A stretch of 64,000 bases of DNA from Gordionus sp. m RMFG-2023 (Eukaryota; Nematomorpha; Gordioida; Chordodea; Parachordodidae), in NCBI RefSeq assembly GCF_954871325.1, contig NC_088777.1, positions 21,429,366 through 21,493,365 on the forward strand, given 5' to 3'. Position numbers and translations under genes: made by a program. The notes beneath the pieces are model-generated. The model was not told where the DNA came from. It was given only the letters and a program-made list of their open reading frames with translations, and did not search any database. This document shows positions 48,205 to 59,321 of the stretch, piece by piece; position 1 is the stretch's first letter, and each line of letters starts with the position of its first letter.

Positions 48205-48595
48205 TGTTGTAATATTTTAAATTATTATTTAGTTGTATTAGAATGAGAAAAATTAATTGTATTATAATATATATATATTACGAACCTGTTGTTAGCCATG
48301 TATTTTGTTTATTTTTGTAGAAAAAGAAAAATACAGTGGCAACAAAGAGGGATTTTAATTAATTTGTTTTTGTTTAAAAAAAAAGAAAATTTATGATTTG
48401 TAAATTATTGAAGATACGAAGAAAATATTTAATTAATAAAGAAACCAAGAAATTATATAATAGAGATTCTTAAATTATAGAATAGACCAAGAAAATATTT
48501 AATTAATAAAGGTAAAGATACTTCCATATTAATTTACTTTCATTATAATTTACTTTCATTTTAATTTAAGTTCATTTTAATATACATTCATTTTA
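48205..48595 (+). repeat. 3' LTR of the Gypsy element, uninterrupted
   Basis: 391 bp, starting TGTTGTAATATTTTAAATTA and ending TACATTCATTTTA. It is the empty-site version of the split 5' LTR. The 5' copy has one extra tandem unit near its end and a few small differences. Confidence 0.9.
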
Positions 48596-48600
48596 CAAAT

Positions 48601-49478
48601 AATATATGAAATACAGATAATATTAAAACTTCGACTTAGATTAAAATATAACGACAAATACAAAAGCCATACCGATAAACTTGGCTAAATTAAATAATAC
48701 ATAATTTTTCTAGATAGCTACTTGTAATTCAAAATTACTAATATATTTTTCTAATATTTTTTAAAATAGTTTAGATCTATCAATAAAAAAGGAATATACT
48801 TTTATAAGAGTTAATAGGCTTTCGAGCTTTATCATTGGCCTTTTAAATCGATAAAATTTAATAGGACATTGCATATATAATTTCAGCGGTATAAATTTGA
48901 CCTTGAAACATTTAGTAAGCTCATAAAAAATTTACAATCATTAAATAATAGCAAAAATAATAGAATGTCTGTCGCTTCACTCGATTTTGTTTTAGTGTAC
49001 CGTAATTTATTTTTATTAATTTTGTTATTAACTTTTACATTTTAATTTTTCGGATATAATTCTTAAGCACTTGTTATCAACGGAGAACTAAAAAATGATA
49101 TAAGTTTCATATCCATAATTTGTCAGGTCGAAATTTGACCTTGAAATATTTATTGTTGATAACTCACTTTCTTTTAATTTTTTTGACATTCCGTTTGAAA
49201 TTCGGAGGATCAATTAAGACACTAAATATTGGCTTTAACTTAAAAATGATTGCTCGAATTTTAAATTTTGGCAAAATGCCAAAACCTTTCTATTTTGCCC
49301 ATAACTCACGAACGGTTTATTCCGATGCGGTTTAAAGATTCTGGAGGATCAATTAACGCTCTACACTTTGGCATAAATTTCGGTAATTGATCCTCACCTT
49401 TAAAAAAAATTCCGCTAACTTCATGTTATTAAAACAGTTATAACTCGGTTATAGTTTGCAGATAATTAATGTACACAT
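48601..49478. repeat. Spacer with a reversed copy of the local repeat
   Basis: 48.60-49.10 kb is AT-rich with no gene. 49.12-49.47 kb is the reverse complement of the repeat at 35.13-35.40 kb (GGAGGATCAATTAACGC, CGGTAATTGATCCTCAC). It is cut at 49479 by the end of a hAT. Confidence 0.7.
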
Positions 49479-50971
49479 CAGAGACCTGCAGAGGTACCAT
49501 TTGTACGGCCCGGCCCAGATTAAAAAAAATTTCGGAGGCAGATCATCAAAAGATAATGGATTATTATGAGTTTAAAATTGAATTGCTGGAATATTTAATT
49601 AATGATAATATGGATGAATCTTCAAGTTCAGAGAGTGATGGCGAGAGCAAACCTTTTAAAAGAGCAGTGGTTGCGATATCTAACCTGTCTTCTAGGAAAA
49701 AACATATTCTTTATGTTGTTGATTAAAAGACCAGGTCTAAATGTAGACTGAATACTTGCAATAAATTACCTTAAATGTAAATAAACATACCTTGATAATT
49801 TTATTAATTTTGTCGAATAAAATAATGAGTCGATTTGTCTCAGATCTGAGCGAGATATATAGATTTCATTTAGATATTTTAAATAGGTAAAAAACAAAGG
49901 AAAGAAGGGGAGCTTGAGATAGAAATTATAGAATAGCTCCGGAAATATTTAAATTTGATTTTAACTTGTATCAATAATATTTTAAGATTAAAGGTAAACG
50001 AAATCTAAATATTGAAACGTCAGTTACATGCAAATTATGCAAGTCAAAAAATAAATTAGTGTAAGCAAAACTTCATCTTACAATTTTAAGATATGAATAA
50101 TTATAATTAATATAACAGAGGAAGCATATTCCCAACAATTAGCTAAGATAAAATTTAAAATAAAAAATGGGTCTATTTCTTCAAAAAGTTTACCAGGTAA
50201 TGATGGGAAAGAATTTATTAACAGAAAATTATTTTTTTTAAAGAACACATCTCTTAATACTTTATCCCCAAAAGTTTTGGATTGAAGCTTTAGCTCATGA
50301 AATAAAAATATATAATCTTCAAACTCAATATTTAAAAAAAAATCGCTTAACAAAACGAGAATCGATGATATTTCCGATGAGGATGATAAAAATAATGATA
50401 ATATTAATATTGATTATTCAACAAATTTTTTGAGATCATCCATATCAGATCTCACAATATTTAAAGAGTTCCCTCTTTAAAAGTCACTTTTCATAAAATA
50501 TAATACCCCTATCCCACCCACCCAGTTCTCTTGTAGAGTTTAGTCCATCATGGGTTGTTTTTGGTGAAATATGATGTTCTCTGTCTGACGAATATTTTGA
50601 GACATCTTCTCTAAAAATAAAATATAAAAAAATTTTTTTTTTATGTGATATTATTATATTTCAAATTTAATATATGCTAAAAAAAATTTATAATTGGGAT
50701 GGCAATATTTTATTTCTTCACCCATATTTAAAAGGAAAATTTTAATAATTTAAAAGGTAGCTACTAAAATAGCTATTCTATAATTAAAATCTAATAGCTA
50801 TCGCGCTCTATTTTTTGAAAAAGTAGCTAATAATAAAGCCACTTTTGGGGGAAAGTAGTTTGTAGCTATAGCAAGTTACTTTTTAAAAGCACCTTTAATA
50901 GCATTGAAAATTATGTAAAAAATAAAAAATATTATATAATTATATATGCAATCATAAAGTAACCCCAAAAC
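49479..50971. mobile_element. hAT left-end fragment and transposase debris
   Basis: Starts CAGAGACCTGCAGAGGTACC with CGGCCCGGCCC words, the same family as the MITE at 16856. A possible BED finger start (TSVTCKLCKSKNK) lies at about 50.02 kb and acidic stretches follow (ISDEDDKNND, 50.37 kb). No conserved catalytic region is seen and no right end was found. 50.48-50.97 kb holds nothing recognisable. Confidence 0.45.
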
Positions 50972-52411
50972 TAGTGTTGTTAAAACGACGCGAGTCGCGA
51001 CCCCGACCCAAAGTTCGGGTCGTTTTTTCGACTTCGACTCAGAGTTTGGGTCGTTTTTTTGATCTCGACCCGAGTTCAAGCCGAAAAAACGACTTCGACC
51101 CAAAATATGGGTCGTTTTTTCAAATCAGACTTGAAGTTTGGGTCGTACCTATTTCCCTTAAAAAAATTTAAAAAAGTTCAAAAATGATGATTATGACAAT
51201 TGTCATTTTCCTATGGTACACCTTCACTGAAATTTTAATTTAACATGTTTACAAATTATATTTTTACCCATTTGCCTTTAAAAAATTGAAAAAAGTTCAA
51301 AAATGACGATTATGACAATTGTCATTGTCCTATGGTACATCTTCAATAAAATTTTAATTTAACATGTTTACAAATTATATTTTTACCCATTTGCCTTTAA
51401 AAAATTGAAAAAAGTTCAAAAATGACGATTATGACAATTGTCATTGTCCTATGGTACATCTTCAATAAAATTTTAATTTAACATGTTTACAAAATATATT
51501 TTTACCCATTTGCCTTTAAAAATTGAAAAAAGTTCAAAAATGACGATATGACAATTGTCACTTTCCTATCGTACATCTTCAGTGAAATTTTAATTCAACA
51601 TGTTTACAATATCTATTTTTACATTTGCCTTAAAAAAATTGAAAAAAGTTCAAAAATGATAATTATGAAAATTGTCACTTTCCTATGGTACACCTTCACT
51701 GAAATTTTAATTTAACATGTTTACAAATTATATTTTTACCCATTTGCCTTTAAAAAATTGAAAAAAGTTCAAAAATGACGATTATGACAATTGTCATTGT
51801 CCTATGGTACATCTTCAATAAAATTTTAATTTAACATGTTTACAAATTATATTTTTACCCATTTGCCTTTAAAAAATTGAAAAAAGTTCAAAAATGACGA
51901 TTATGACAATTGTCACTTTCCTATCGTACATCTTCAGTGAAATTTTAATTTAACATGTTTACAACATATTTTTTACCCATTTGCCTTAAAAAAAGTTCAA
52001 AAATAACGATTATGACAATTGTCACTTTCCTATGGTACATCTTCACTGAAATTTTAATTTAACATTTTACAATATCTATTTTTAACCATTTGCTTTAAAA
52101 AAATTCAAATAAGTTGGAGTCATAAAAAACGACCCGATGTTTGAATGCGAGTCGAAAAAAACGACCCAAACTTCAAGTCTGAGTCGAAAAATACGACCAA
52201 CCTCAAGTCTAATTTGAAAATAACGACCCAAATTTCAAGTCTGAGTCGAAAAAAACTAACCCAACTTTGAGTCGGAGTCGAAAAAAACGACCAAACTCTG
52301 AGTCGAAGTCGAAAAAAACGACCTAGACTTTGAGTCGAAATCGAAAAAAACGACCCAAAATTTGGGTCAGCTTTGTTCGAGCCGACTCGGCTAAGCCGAT
52401 TAACAACACTA
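50972..52411. mobile_element. Non-autonomous hAT, 1.4 kb, filled with a satellite
   Basis: Both ends read TAGTGTTGTTAA inward. Flanks CCCAAAAC (50964-50971) and CCAAAAAC (52412-52419) match at 7 of 8. Outer 150-270 bases are GACCCGAACTTT / AAACGACCC words. The ends match those of the 26-kb element, so that family may have moved it. It has no transposase. Confidence 0.88.
51181..52110 (+). repeat. Satellite of about 117 bp, eight copies
   Basis: TATGACAATTGTCA recurs at about 51.20, 51.31, 51.43, 51.55, 51.67, 51.78, 51.90 and 52.01 kb with TTGCCTTTAAAAAATTGAAA between. TGACAATTGTCA is a 12-base palindrome. Confidence 0.92.
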
Positions 52412-52419
52412 CCAAAAAC

Positions 52420-52727
52420 AATTATAATATAAGATCGGATTAGTTTTTTCAAAAATATCAGCACTATCCGATATTTCTTTAAACGCGAAATATCTGCCCC
52501 GATCTGATTATCGGTATGGCCCAAGTATTTTTAAATTTATTATCAAAAATAAAAGGTTTTTGATTGGACTGCGGATTAATCTATTGATCATATGAAGTTT
52601 GGATATTTTTACTTTTAGTTTCGTAATATAGAAAAATTAAACATCCAAAATATTCCAAGTGTAAAAATTTATTGACAAATATATTGAAACTTAATTTACA
52701 AAAATTAAAATATCATAAATCAAATCG
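52420..52727. other. Fragment of an ATCCGATAT-word hAT end, then gene 3' flank
   Basis: 52.43-52.53 kb resembles, in the same orientation, the right end of the hAT at 54.37-54.45 kb (ATCCGATATT, AAATATCTG, CCGATC). The rest is the 3' flank of the Sec20-like gene. Confidence 0.5.
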
Positions 52728-55700
52728 TTAATTATTTATAGCTTTTTTTCGAAATCCCAATATTCCAAAGAGACTGACGCGTTTGCTAATTATATACAAG
52801 ACAGCACTGAAAAAGAATATAAGGGCTAAGACGATCAGTAATTTGTCGGTTAAATGTCTTCTATCATATTTTTTTAACAACTTTCGTGATTGAATTATAT
52901 TAGTATCCATACTATGTAACTCCTCATTTGTTGAGTAGATTTTGGAAGAAGATTTTGCTTTTTTTAAAAAAATAAATTTTGTTTAAATCAAGAGATATTT
53001 AATTATAATGGAGGAAAGCTTTTAATATGAAATGTAATGAAGTGATTATGTTTGTAGAGGTCTGTAAAATAGTACCTGACCAATCACAGATCCGCTGGAA
53101 TATCTCAATTATTATATTATAAACGTTTTAATATGGCTGATAAGTGAAATATTGTTAAGGGATCAATTATATAACGAAAAGTGACAATTATTGGCAAAAT
53201 GTTTCAGTTAAAAAGGAATATTGTTAATATAATTTTTGATAAATTTACTTTTATAGTTGATTTATCCTTTTATGTCAAAATGAATTTAGCAAAAGCTTAG
53301 TCATCTATATAAGATAGAGATATATATGGCCAAACCTGGAAAATTTATAAAAAATCCCGGGTTTACCCGAAAATATTTGGCACAAGATGCTCGGTACGAA
53401 TTTTTTATACCTAAGTGACTCGTTTTATAAAGAATGGATGTCTCGTTAATAGGGTAGGGATTATTATAAAATGAATTGGATGAAAGAGAAGCAAAGAAAA
53501 TAACTACTAGAAAAAATTTTTCGTATTTTTTAATAAAAATTATTTACATTTGAACTGAAGAACTTTCTTTTTTATGTTAAATTTTTATAATTTTTTTAAT
53601 ATATTATAATTATTCCATCCATTGTTGGTTGATCTTTGACTTATTTTTGACTAAATAAAAATAATAAATCGATTTCCTAAGAATAAAAAAATTCTTAAAG
53701 AAATTTAAAAATTACTAAGATTTAGTATTACTAAAGTTAATTTCTATTTCAGTTACTTGTTACAATGTGGGAAAATAAGCGAATTTTAGTAACTTAATGT
53801 TTAAGAAAGTTACATTAGACAAGTTACAAATTGCATTTAAAACAATATAAGTTAGGTGACTTAGAACAAGAATGCCACAGTTTTCTTGGAAAACGACATT
53901 CACAAGATATGGAAGTTCTAAATTTTTGGAGAGAAAAGAAGAGTGAACTTCCCAATCTTTCCAGGCTTGCCAAAAATATTCTTTGCATTCCGGCGACTAG
54001 CATACCTAGTGAAAGAGTTTTCTCTACCGCTGGATTGACGTTAAATTCAAGAAGATCCTCATTATGTCCCAAAAATTTTAATAAAATAATTTTTATACAT
54101 GATAATAAAATTACGAAATCGATTTTGGATATAATAAGTTTTCTATTAAATGAATATTAAAAAATATGCCGAGATATCTGTAGAATAGTGTATATTTATT
54201 TGTTTTTTTTAAAATGAATAAGCAATTAAAAAAATTTATCTTATAAAAATTTATATATGCACCGATTTTATTGACGGCGGCTAAAAATCGGCGCGCCGCC
54301 AGCCGTTTATTAGATTTTTTAAAAATTGCGCTGGCCGCCGATATTTCGTCGGCGCACAGGTCTACATGTATCGGCCCAATCCGATATTGTTTGGAAAACG
54401 CTAAATATCTGTACCGATCCGATATTTAATATCAGCTCAGCCCTATAAAATATTTAAAAGTGCCTAAATAATAAATATATAACATGATTAAAATGTCATG
54501 CCACATCTCCTAGACCTGTGCTCAGTCCAACTTGAGATTTAACATATTTATCAATGAATCCTAAGCTTCATCCAAAGATATCTAAAATAATAGGGAGTGC
54601 ATTTTGCCTTAGATATGGGCTGAACCTATGCCTAAAATTTTTTTTATCGTGGGATTAGTCAAAAAATTAAGGCCCATCAAGATCTTTGAGGTTGGCCCAT
54701 ATCTCAGCAGCTGTTCAGAAGTGAAGTTTAAAATTTTATTTATTTTTAATTATAATACATGCAAACTTTACTAAAAATTTTAGAAAATGAAACAAATGTT
54801 GATTTATCATGAAATTCACCATATATATATGTTAGTGTAGTGATGGCTTAAAATCTCAAGTCCAGCCCAAATTTTTTTTTAAATTCCCAGCCTGAATTCG
54901 GAATTTTTTTTGAAAAAATATATCGGCCCAGTCTGGCTCGAATTTATTTAATTTAAATATAGAAATTAATTTTTATAATTACTCAAAATAAATGACATGT
55001 TATATGGTCTAATTTCTATAAAAAAATTTATTCAACATAAAATTGATAAATTTAGATATATTTAAAAAATTTCTAAGGTCCGACCAGACCCAGCCCAAAA
55101 TTTTTAAAAATAAAATAAGCCTGGCCTCCAAGTACAGGATGGACCTAAAACCTGGCTCACCCTAATATCTTAAAAATTTGCCATACTTGATCTTGAACAA
55201 AAATTTTTTTTATTTGTCCCAAGCCAACCCAACTTTTAAAATAAATTATTAGCTTAGCTAGAATTTATTTATGAATCGAAAATTAATAAAAAATATTCTA
55301 CAAATAAAAAATATTGACCCTCTGTTTCCTATAAAAATTATAAAATCAATTTATTCCATATTATGTTAAAGATTACAAAGACTGTTCAGGCCAGACCAAA
55401 AATGGGTCAGGATTGAAGATCTCTAGTAAAAGTATTATCAGAATTTATTAAGTAGTTTATTTTTATTGAAATTTTAAAATTCATAATAAACAAAAGAGTA
55501 ATTAAATATATAAAATGCTAGGTAGTATATTAGAAAATGTAATGTAAAAATATTGATAACTGTTTACTTAAAAGATTTAAATTATCTTCACTATGTTTAA
55601 CTGTTTGAGCTATAAATTTTGTAACATCTTTTAAACCAGTTGTTAATTTAATAGAGTTTGAAATCAATTCTTCTTTTTTAGCTTGTTTCCTTTTATTAAA

Positions 55701-56215
55701 TAATTTTCATAATAAAATATTGAGTAAAACCTCTTTTTTAGAAAATCATTTTGTTTCTCATGAATATCTTTGTTAAAAAGGGCAGACCTTGTCAATACAT
55801 CAAAATTAAGTTGAGCTTTTAAATTTGCAGACCTCAAATTATTTATATTCCTAATATATATATGATGTTGAATTTAAGATCAAATTAACTTAGAATATTG
55901 CTCTTTTAAAATATTAATATCCTTCTTAAGAGTAGGAGTATTTTCTATGATGCCTTCTAAATCCTGTTATACTAGAATCATTAAACAAATAAAATAATAT
56001 ACTTCAATTCGTAATTTTATATGTTCAGAAACATCATAAGCTTGATTATTTAGATCTCTTAGTTTTTCTTTTGTTTCTGGTCCTTGGTTAATATCCTTAA
56101 AAAAGAATTTAGATTTCGCATGAAACAATTATATTATTACGTTGATAAAAGCTTTTAATAACAAATCAAGCTTTGTAATTTCTTGACTGATAATTTTTCG
56201 AAAAGATTGGTCCAT
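52728..56215 (-). CDS. SEC20: Sec20-type SNARE (host gene), six exons
   Basis: Exons on the minus strand: 56215-56141, 56095-56003, 55963-55890, 55850-55731, 55689-55568 and 52957-52728. All five introns are GT-AG and in phase; four are 39-45 bp and the last is 2610 bp. The 237-residue product starts MDQSFRKIISQEITKLD. It has helical, charged middle parts (LRSANLKAQLNFDVLTR; KQAKKEELISNSIKL, which leads into a predicted SNARE-like helix), SMDTNIIQSRKLLKKYDRR, and a C-terminal membrane anchor LLIVLALIFFFSAVLYII followed by SKRV and a short basic tail. This matches Sec20/BNIP1 in length, order and tail. Sec20 acts in the ER SNARE complex that receives Golgi-to-ER vesicles. The last intron is filled by transposon pieces, including an oppositely oriented hAT. 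No stop was found in the spliced frame, so it is probably active. Confidence 0.85.
53831..54445 (+). pseudogene. hAT fragment: dimerisation domain and right end
   Basis: 53831-54160 reads GKRHSQDMEVLNFWREKK, then LCIPATSIPSERVFSTAG and LTLNSRRSSLCPKNFN, the hAT C-terminal block with a stop. 54.37-54.445 kb has GTATCGGCCCAATCCGATAT words and ends CAGCTCAGCCCTA, the inverse of a TAGGGCTGAGC end. No left end or catalytic core is present. Confidence 0.75.
54838..55430. repeat. GCCCAGCC-word block, probable non-autonomous element
   Basis: Dense in CCAGCCCAA, CAGCCTG and CCCAAGCCAACCCAA words between AT-rich DNA. Ends (TAGTGATGGC left; TAGAGATCTTC on the minus strand at right) are only partly alike and no target duplication fits, so this is tentative. 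Confidence 0.4.
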
Positions 56216-56975
56216 TGTAATAAAAGCTAACGTGAAAGCGGTCCTGTAAACTCGAGGTCAAGTGACATGTACAATATTTGAACAGACATTATCTAATATT
56301 TTAAAAAATATATTAAAAAATTTTATATAAAAATTTTAGAATCAATTTTAGAGAAGTTGTTATTTTTTACAAAACGTTTTTTATATAAAATATTTTAATC
56401 TTTAAATTGTAAATTCTCAATACCCAAACCAGGGATGCGAACCCGGCAAAAATTTTGTCCAGGTTCGGTTCGGGTTCGGTTTTAAAAAAATAGGTGGGTT
56501 TGGTTCGGTTCGGTTCAGGTAAATATTTTCCAATAAATTAGAAACCCCTCCGCTACCCCAACCAACAAAATCTATGCTTATGGAACTTACATTTGCAAGA
56601 AAATAAAAAATATATGTAAATACATAATTTTATATATGTATTTTATCGATAAATTTATAGAACAAATTTGAGATCTTTATTTTGCACCGAATTTTATATT
56701 GGGAACAATGATATATAATGATATATAGTTATATATCATTGATTGGGAATTAAATAAAATTATATTTCAATAGGAAATTTTATTTTTAAATAAATGTCAT
56801 GAGATTTCAATTCAATACATTGAATTCATATGATTTTTATTTAATTAAAATCATTTTCCTATGGCTTTAACATTCAATATAATTATCATACCATTGTATT
56901 AATTTTAGGGTTCTCATTTTATAATTGGTATTCAATGAGGAAAATACTATATACTACTCGGTGTTAATTAATTAA
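56216..56975. other. 5' flank of the Sec20-like gene with a lone hAT end
   Basis: 56216-56420 would hold the promoter; no clear element was recognised. 56428-56530 is a lone end of the same hAT family as the element at 38.5-41.4 kb (CAGGGATGCGAACCCGGC, then TCGGTTCGGGTTCGG). The rest is AT-rich. Confidence 0.55.
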
Positions 56976-59321
56976 AAGTGTATAGACCATTCAAAAGTAA
57001 CGGGCTACTCGTTACTTAAAAAATTAAATATTATATACAAAAAAAATATTTTTTTTTTACAATATATAATATAAATAAAATTATACAAAAATAATATATT
57101 ATTCATAAAATAACATCTTTTTGTAACAATTTTTTATTTAATTTTAGCAACAACTGATTTTCAAAATCTTGATCGGATAAACAAGAGGCTTAGTGCTCAA
57201 CACAGCTTTTGCCGTGCTAAACACACGTTCAATTGGCGCAGAAGATGGGAGAGTTGAAATATATTTAATAAATATAAAGAATTATCTTTATTTTGAAAAA
57301 AGTTTAGATCATCTTCACAAGGATCTTCACTCATTTCCTCATCAAAAAAATATTTATTTTTTTCAGAAAATATTCTGGTATGTATGTTGGATAAAGGAAT
57401 TAAGTCTGCTCTTTATCATGATCTTCCCTCAAACTGGAAATAAGTTCTAACATTCTTCCTTTGTTGACCTCTAATTTTAGTCAGGGCCAATTCAATTTAA
57501 ATAGCTGGTGAATTATTGCCGATAGTATTCATTATATTTGTGTTTGAATCTATTGAAAATAAAAGATAATCCAAATATAAATTGTAAGCAATATTTGAAC
57601 TGTAAACATTTTATTTATGCCTTCCAGGATTGAATTTATAAGCGGCTTATTTTTTAAGTTTTAATATTATGGTGGGTGTGAGATATCCCAAATGCATTTT
57701 TTCTTCCATCTCTAAAATAGAAAGAGCCGTAGCAATCCGTTCCATTTATAAAATCATATATATGCATATCATATTTCTTAATTACCTCTAACCATACAAT
57801 ATTCAACCATGAACGACTTGTCTTTATCTGAAAATCTCTATAATTCAGATTTATCACAAGATTCGTCAAATTTTCAATTCTCCTTAATAAGACTATCTAC
57901 AGAAAATTTTTGGGATACACAATAAATCCACTAATTTCTTTGCCATGGTGTATGCTTTGTTAATTTTTAATATGAGGGTAGGCCTAGACATCATATTTTT
58001 AGTTGGCTGTAATTTTTTGATAACATTAATAAATGAAGGGCTTTCTAAAATTGAAGGTTGTAATTCTTCAATTACAAAATTAATTAATTCATCAACAGCT
58101 GATTAGCTATTTTTATCTTTGTAGATGATTGGTTTCAATTTTTTATTAATATTCAAATGTTCAATAATCTCTTTCTGAGGAATATATAGTTTATAATTTT
58201 ATAATTAAAATTCTATTAATTCCCGAATTTTTTATTAAAAATAACTTAGCTATTTCAATAATTGAAGATAAATCTTTTAAAAATTTAATTGCATTTTTTA
58301 ATCCCTACTAGCTAACCTTATTGTCAAGAAAAACATTAAAAATTGTAATTATGATTGCGAAAGATAATTTTTCAATTTCTTATATTTTTCAGATTACCAA
58401 TTTTCATTAAAAAGGAATCAGGAAAAATATCTAAGTTCATTCTCTAAAACAATAGCTTCATATTAAAAATACATATTTATTTAAACAAAGTTTTTTAAAA
58501 TCACTATTTTATTCTTTAAATTTATCAACAATTTGAAGCTAAACCAATTGCATTACTAAAACAAGAAATAAGATATTGTTAAAACCCATATTATTTTCAA
58601 CAAATCTTGGGCATTTAATGTTGTTTTCTAGCCCTATACTATAGTATAGTTTAATTGCTTATATTTTAATTTCATGATTAAGCTTTTCAAAATATTACGA
58701 AAGAATACTTCTTGTAATAGTTATTTTATCATACCTATGATTTAATATACTAAAAGTAATGTTTAAAATAATAATATATTAATTCATCATCTTTACCTTC
58801 ATTTGCTTTTTAAGTTTGAACTGCTGGACATTGAGGTTGAAATATTTGCGTTAGGACATAATTTACATTTACAAAGTATAGACTTTGTACTTTTAATTTT
58901 CTTTATTGATGTACATGTTTCAAAATGGGGCCAGGGAAGTGTAAATCATCTTCTTCTGAAGATATAAGTACTTTGGACATATTATTCTTAAATAATATTA
59001 TTATAAACATTTACTCTGAATTTTGATTGAATATTAATTAGATTAATATTCGACTGAAAATTTAACGAGAATTTAAAATAAAAATGAAGGAATGGTTGAT
59101 GATATGAATTAAAAACTCGGCTTAAATTATATATATTAAAAAATAAATAAAGGTAATTTTATTGTACAATAAAATATGTTTTTCTTATTTAATATTTTTT
59201 TAAGAAAATTTTTTTACCGTTTCAAAAAAAGAAACGCGTTACCGTTACTCGTTACCTCTAGAAGAAGGTAACGGCGTTCCTTTTCTTCAAAAAAGGTAAT
59301 TTTTGACGTTACTTTACAGCA
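56976..59321 (-). mobile_element. hAT transposon, minus strand, degraded
   Basis: The right end, read on the minus strand, is TAGTGCTGTAAAGTAACG, close to the start of the hAT at 23560 (TAGTGTTGTAAATGAACG). Outer words are GTAACG/CGTTAC. Coding remnants match that hAT. The left end (near AAAGTGTATAGACC) is poor and no target duplication is clear. Confidence 0.6.
57130..59010 (-). pseudogene. hAT transposase remnant, same family as 23.9-26.5 kb
   Basis: On the minus strand it starts MSKVLISSEEDDLHFP (about 58.98 kb), then WPHFETCTS and, in the BED finger, CKCKLCPNANIS ... SSSSNLKS. The other end has LPSSAPIERVFSTAKAVL at about 57.24-57.19 kb, matching SSAPVERVFSIANAVL of the 23.5-kb hAT. The middle holds many stops and shifts. 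Confidence 0.75.

Larger units (their letters stand above)
36441..48595 (+). mobile_element. Ty3/Gypsy LTR retrotransposon, fossil, with an insertion in its 5' LTR
   Basis: LTRs bound it and a 5-bp duplication CAAAT flanks it (36436-36440, 48596-48600). Parts in order, rounded: leader 43.1-43.4 kb, gag with CCHC zinc knuckles 43.4-44.5 kb, aspartic protease with a DTG motif about 44.9-45.2 kb, reverse transcriptase about 45.6-46.4 kb, RNase H about 46.5-46.9 kb, integrase with zinc-binding and catalytic parts about 47.2-48.0 kb. The protease-RT-RH-integrase order marks Ty3/Gypsy. No envelope gene was seen. The coding part is broken at several points, so it is dead. The LTRs still agree closely, so it is fairly young. 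Without the 6.2-kb insertion it would be about 6 kb. Confidence 0.88.
52958..55567 (-). other. Transposon-filled last intron of the Sec20-like gene
   Basis: The other introns of the gene are about 40 bp, so nearly all of this is inserted DNA: a hAT C-terminus and right end (53.83-54.45 kb), a GC-rich block with CGGCGCGCCGCC (54.27-54.36 kb), and a block with GCCCAGCC words (54.84-55.43 kb). Confidence 0.75.

Noticed and set aside
49469-49726. Frame with MDYYEFKIELLEYLIND and an acidic run
   Set aside because: Begins inside hAT terminal words, no conserved domain recognised; kept only as hAT debris.
52120-52524. Minus-strand frame with repeated LGRFFRLRLRVWS
   Set aside because: Translation of AACGACCC words at the right end of the MITE; the mirrored frame at 50974-51171 has the same cause.
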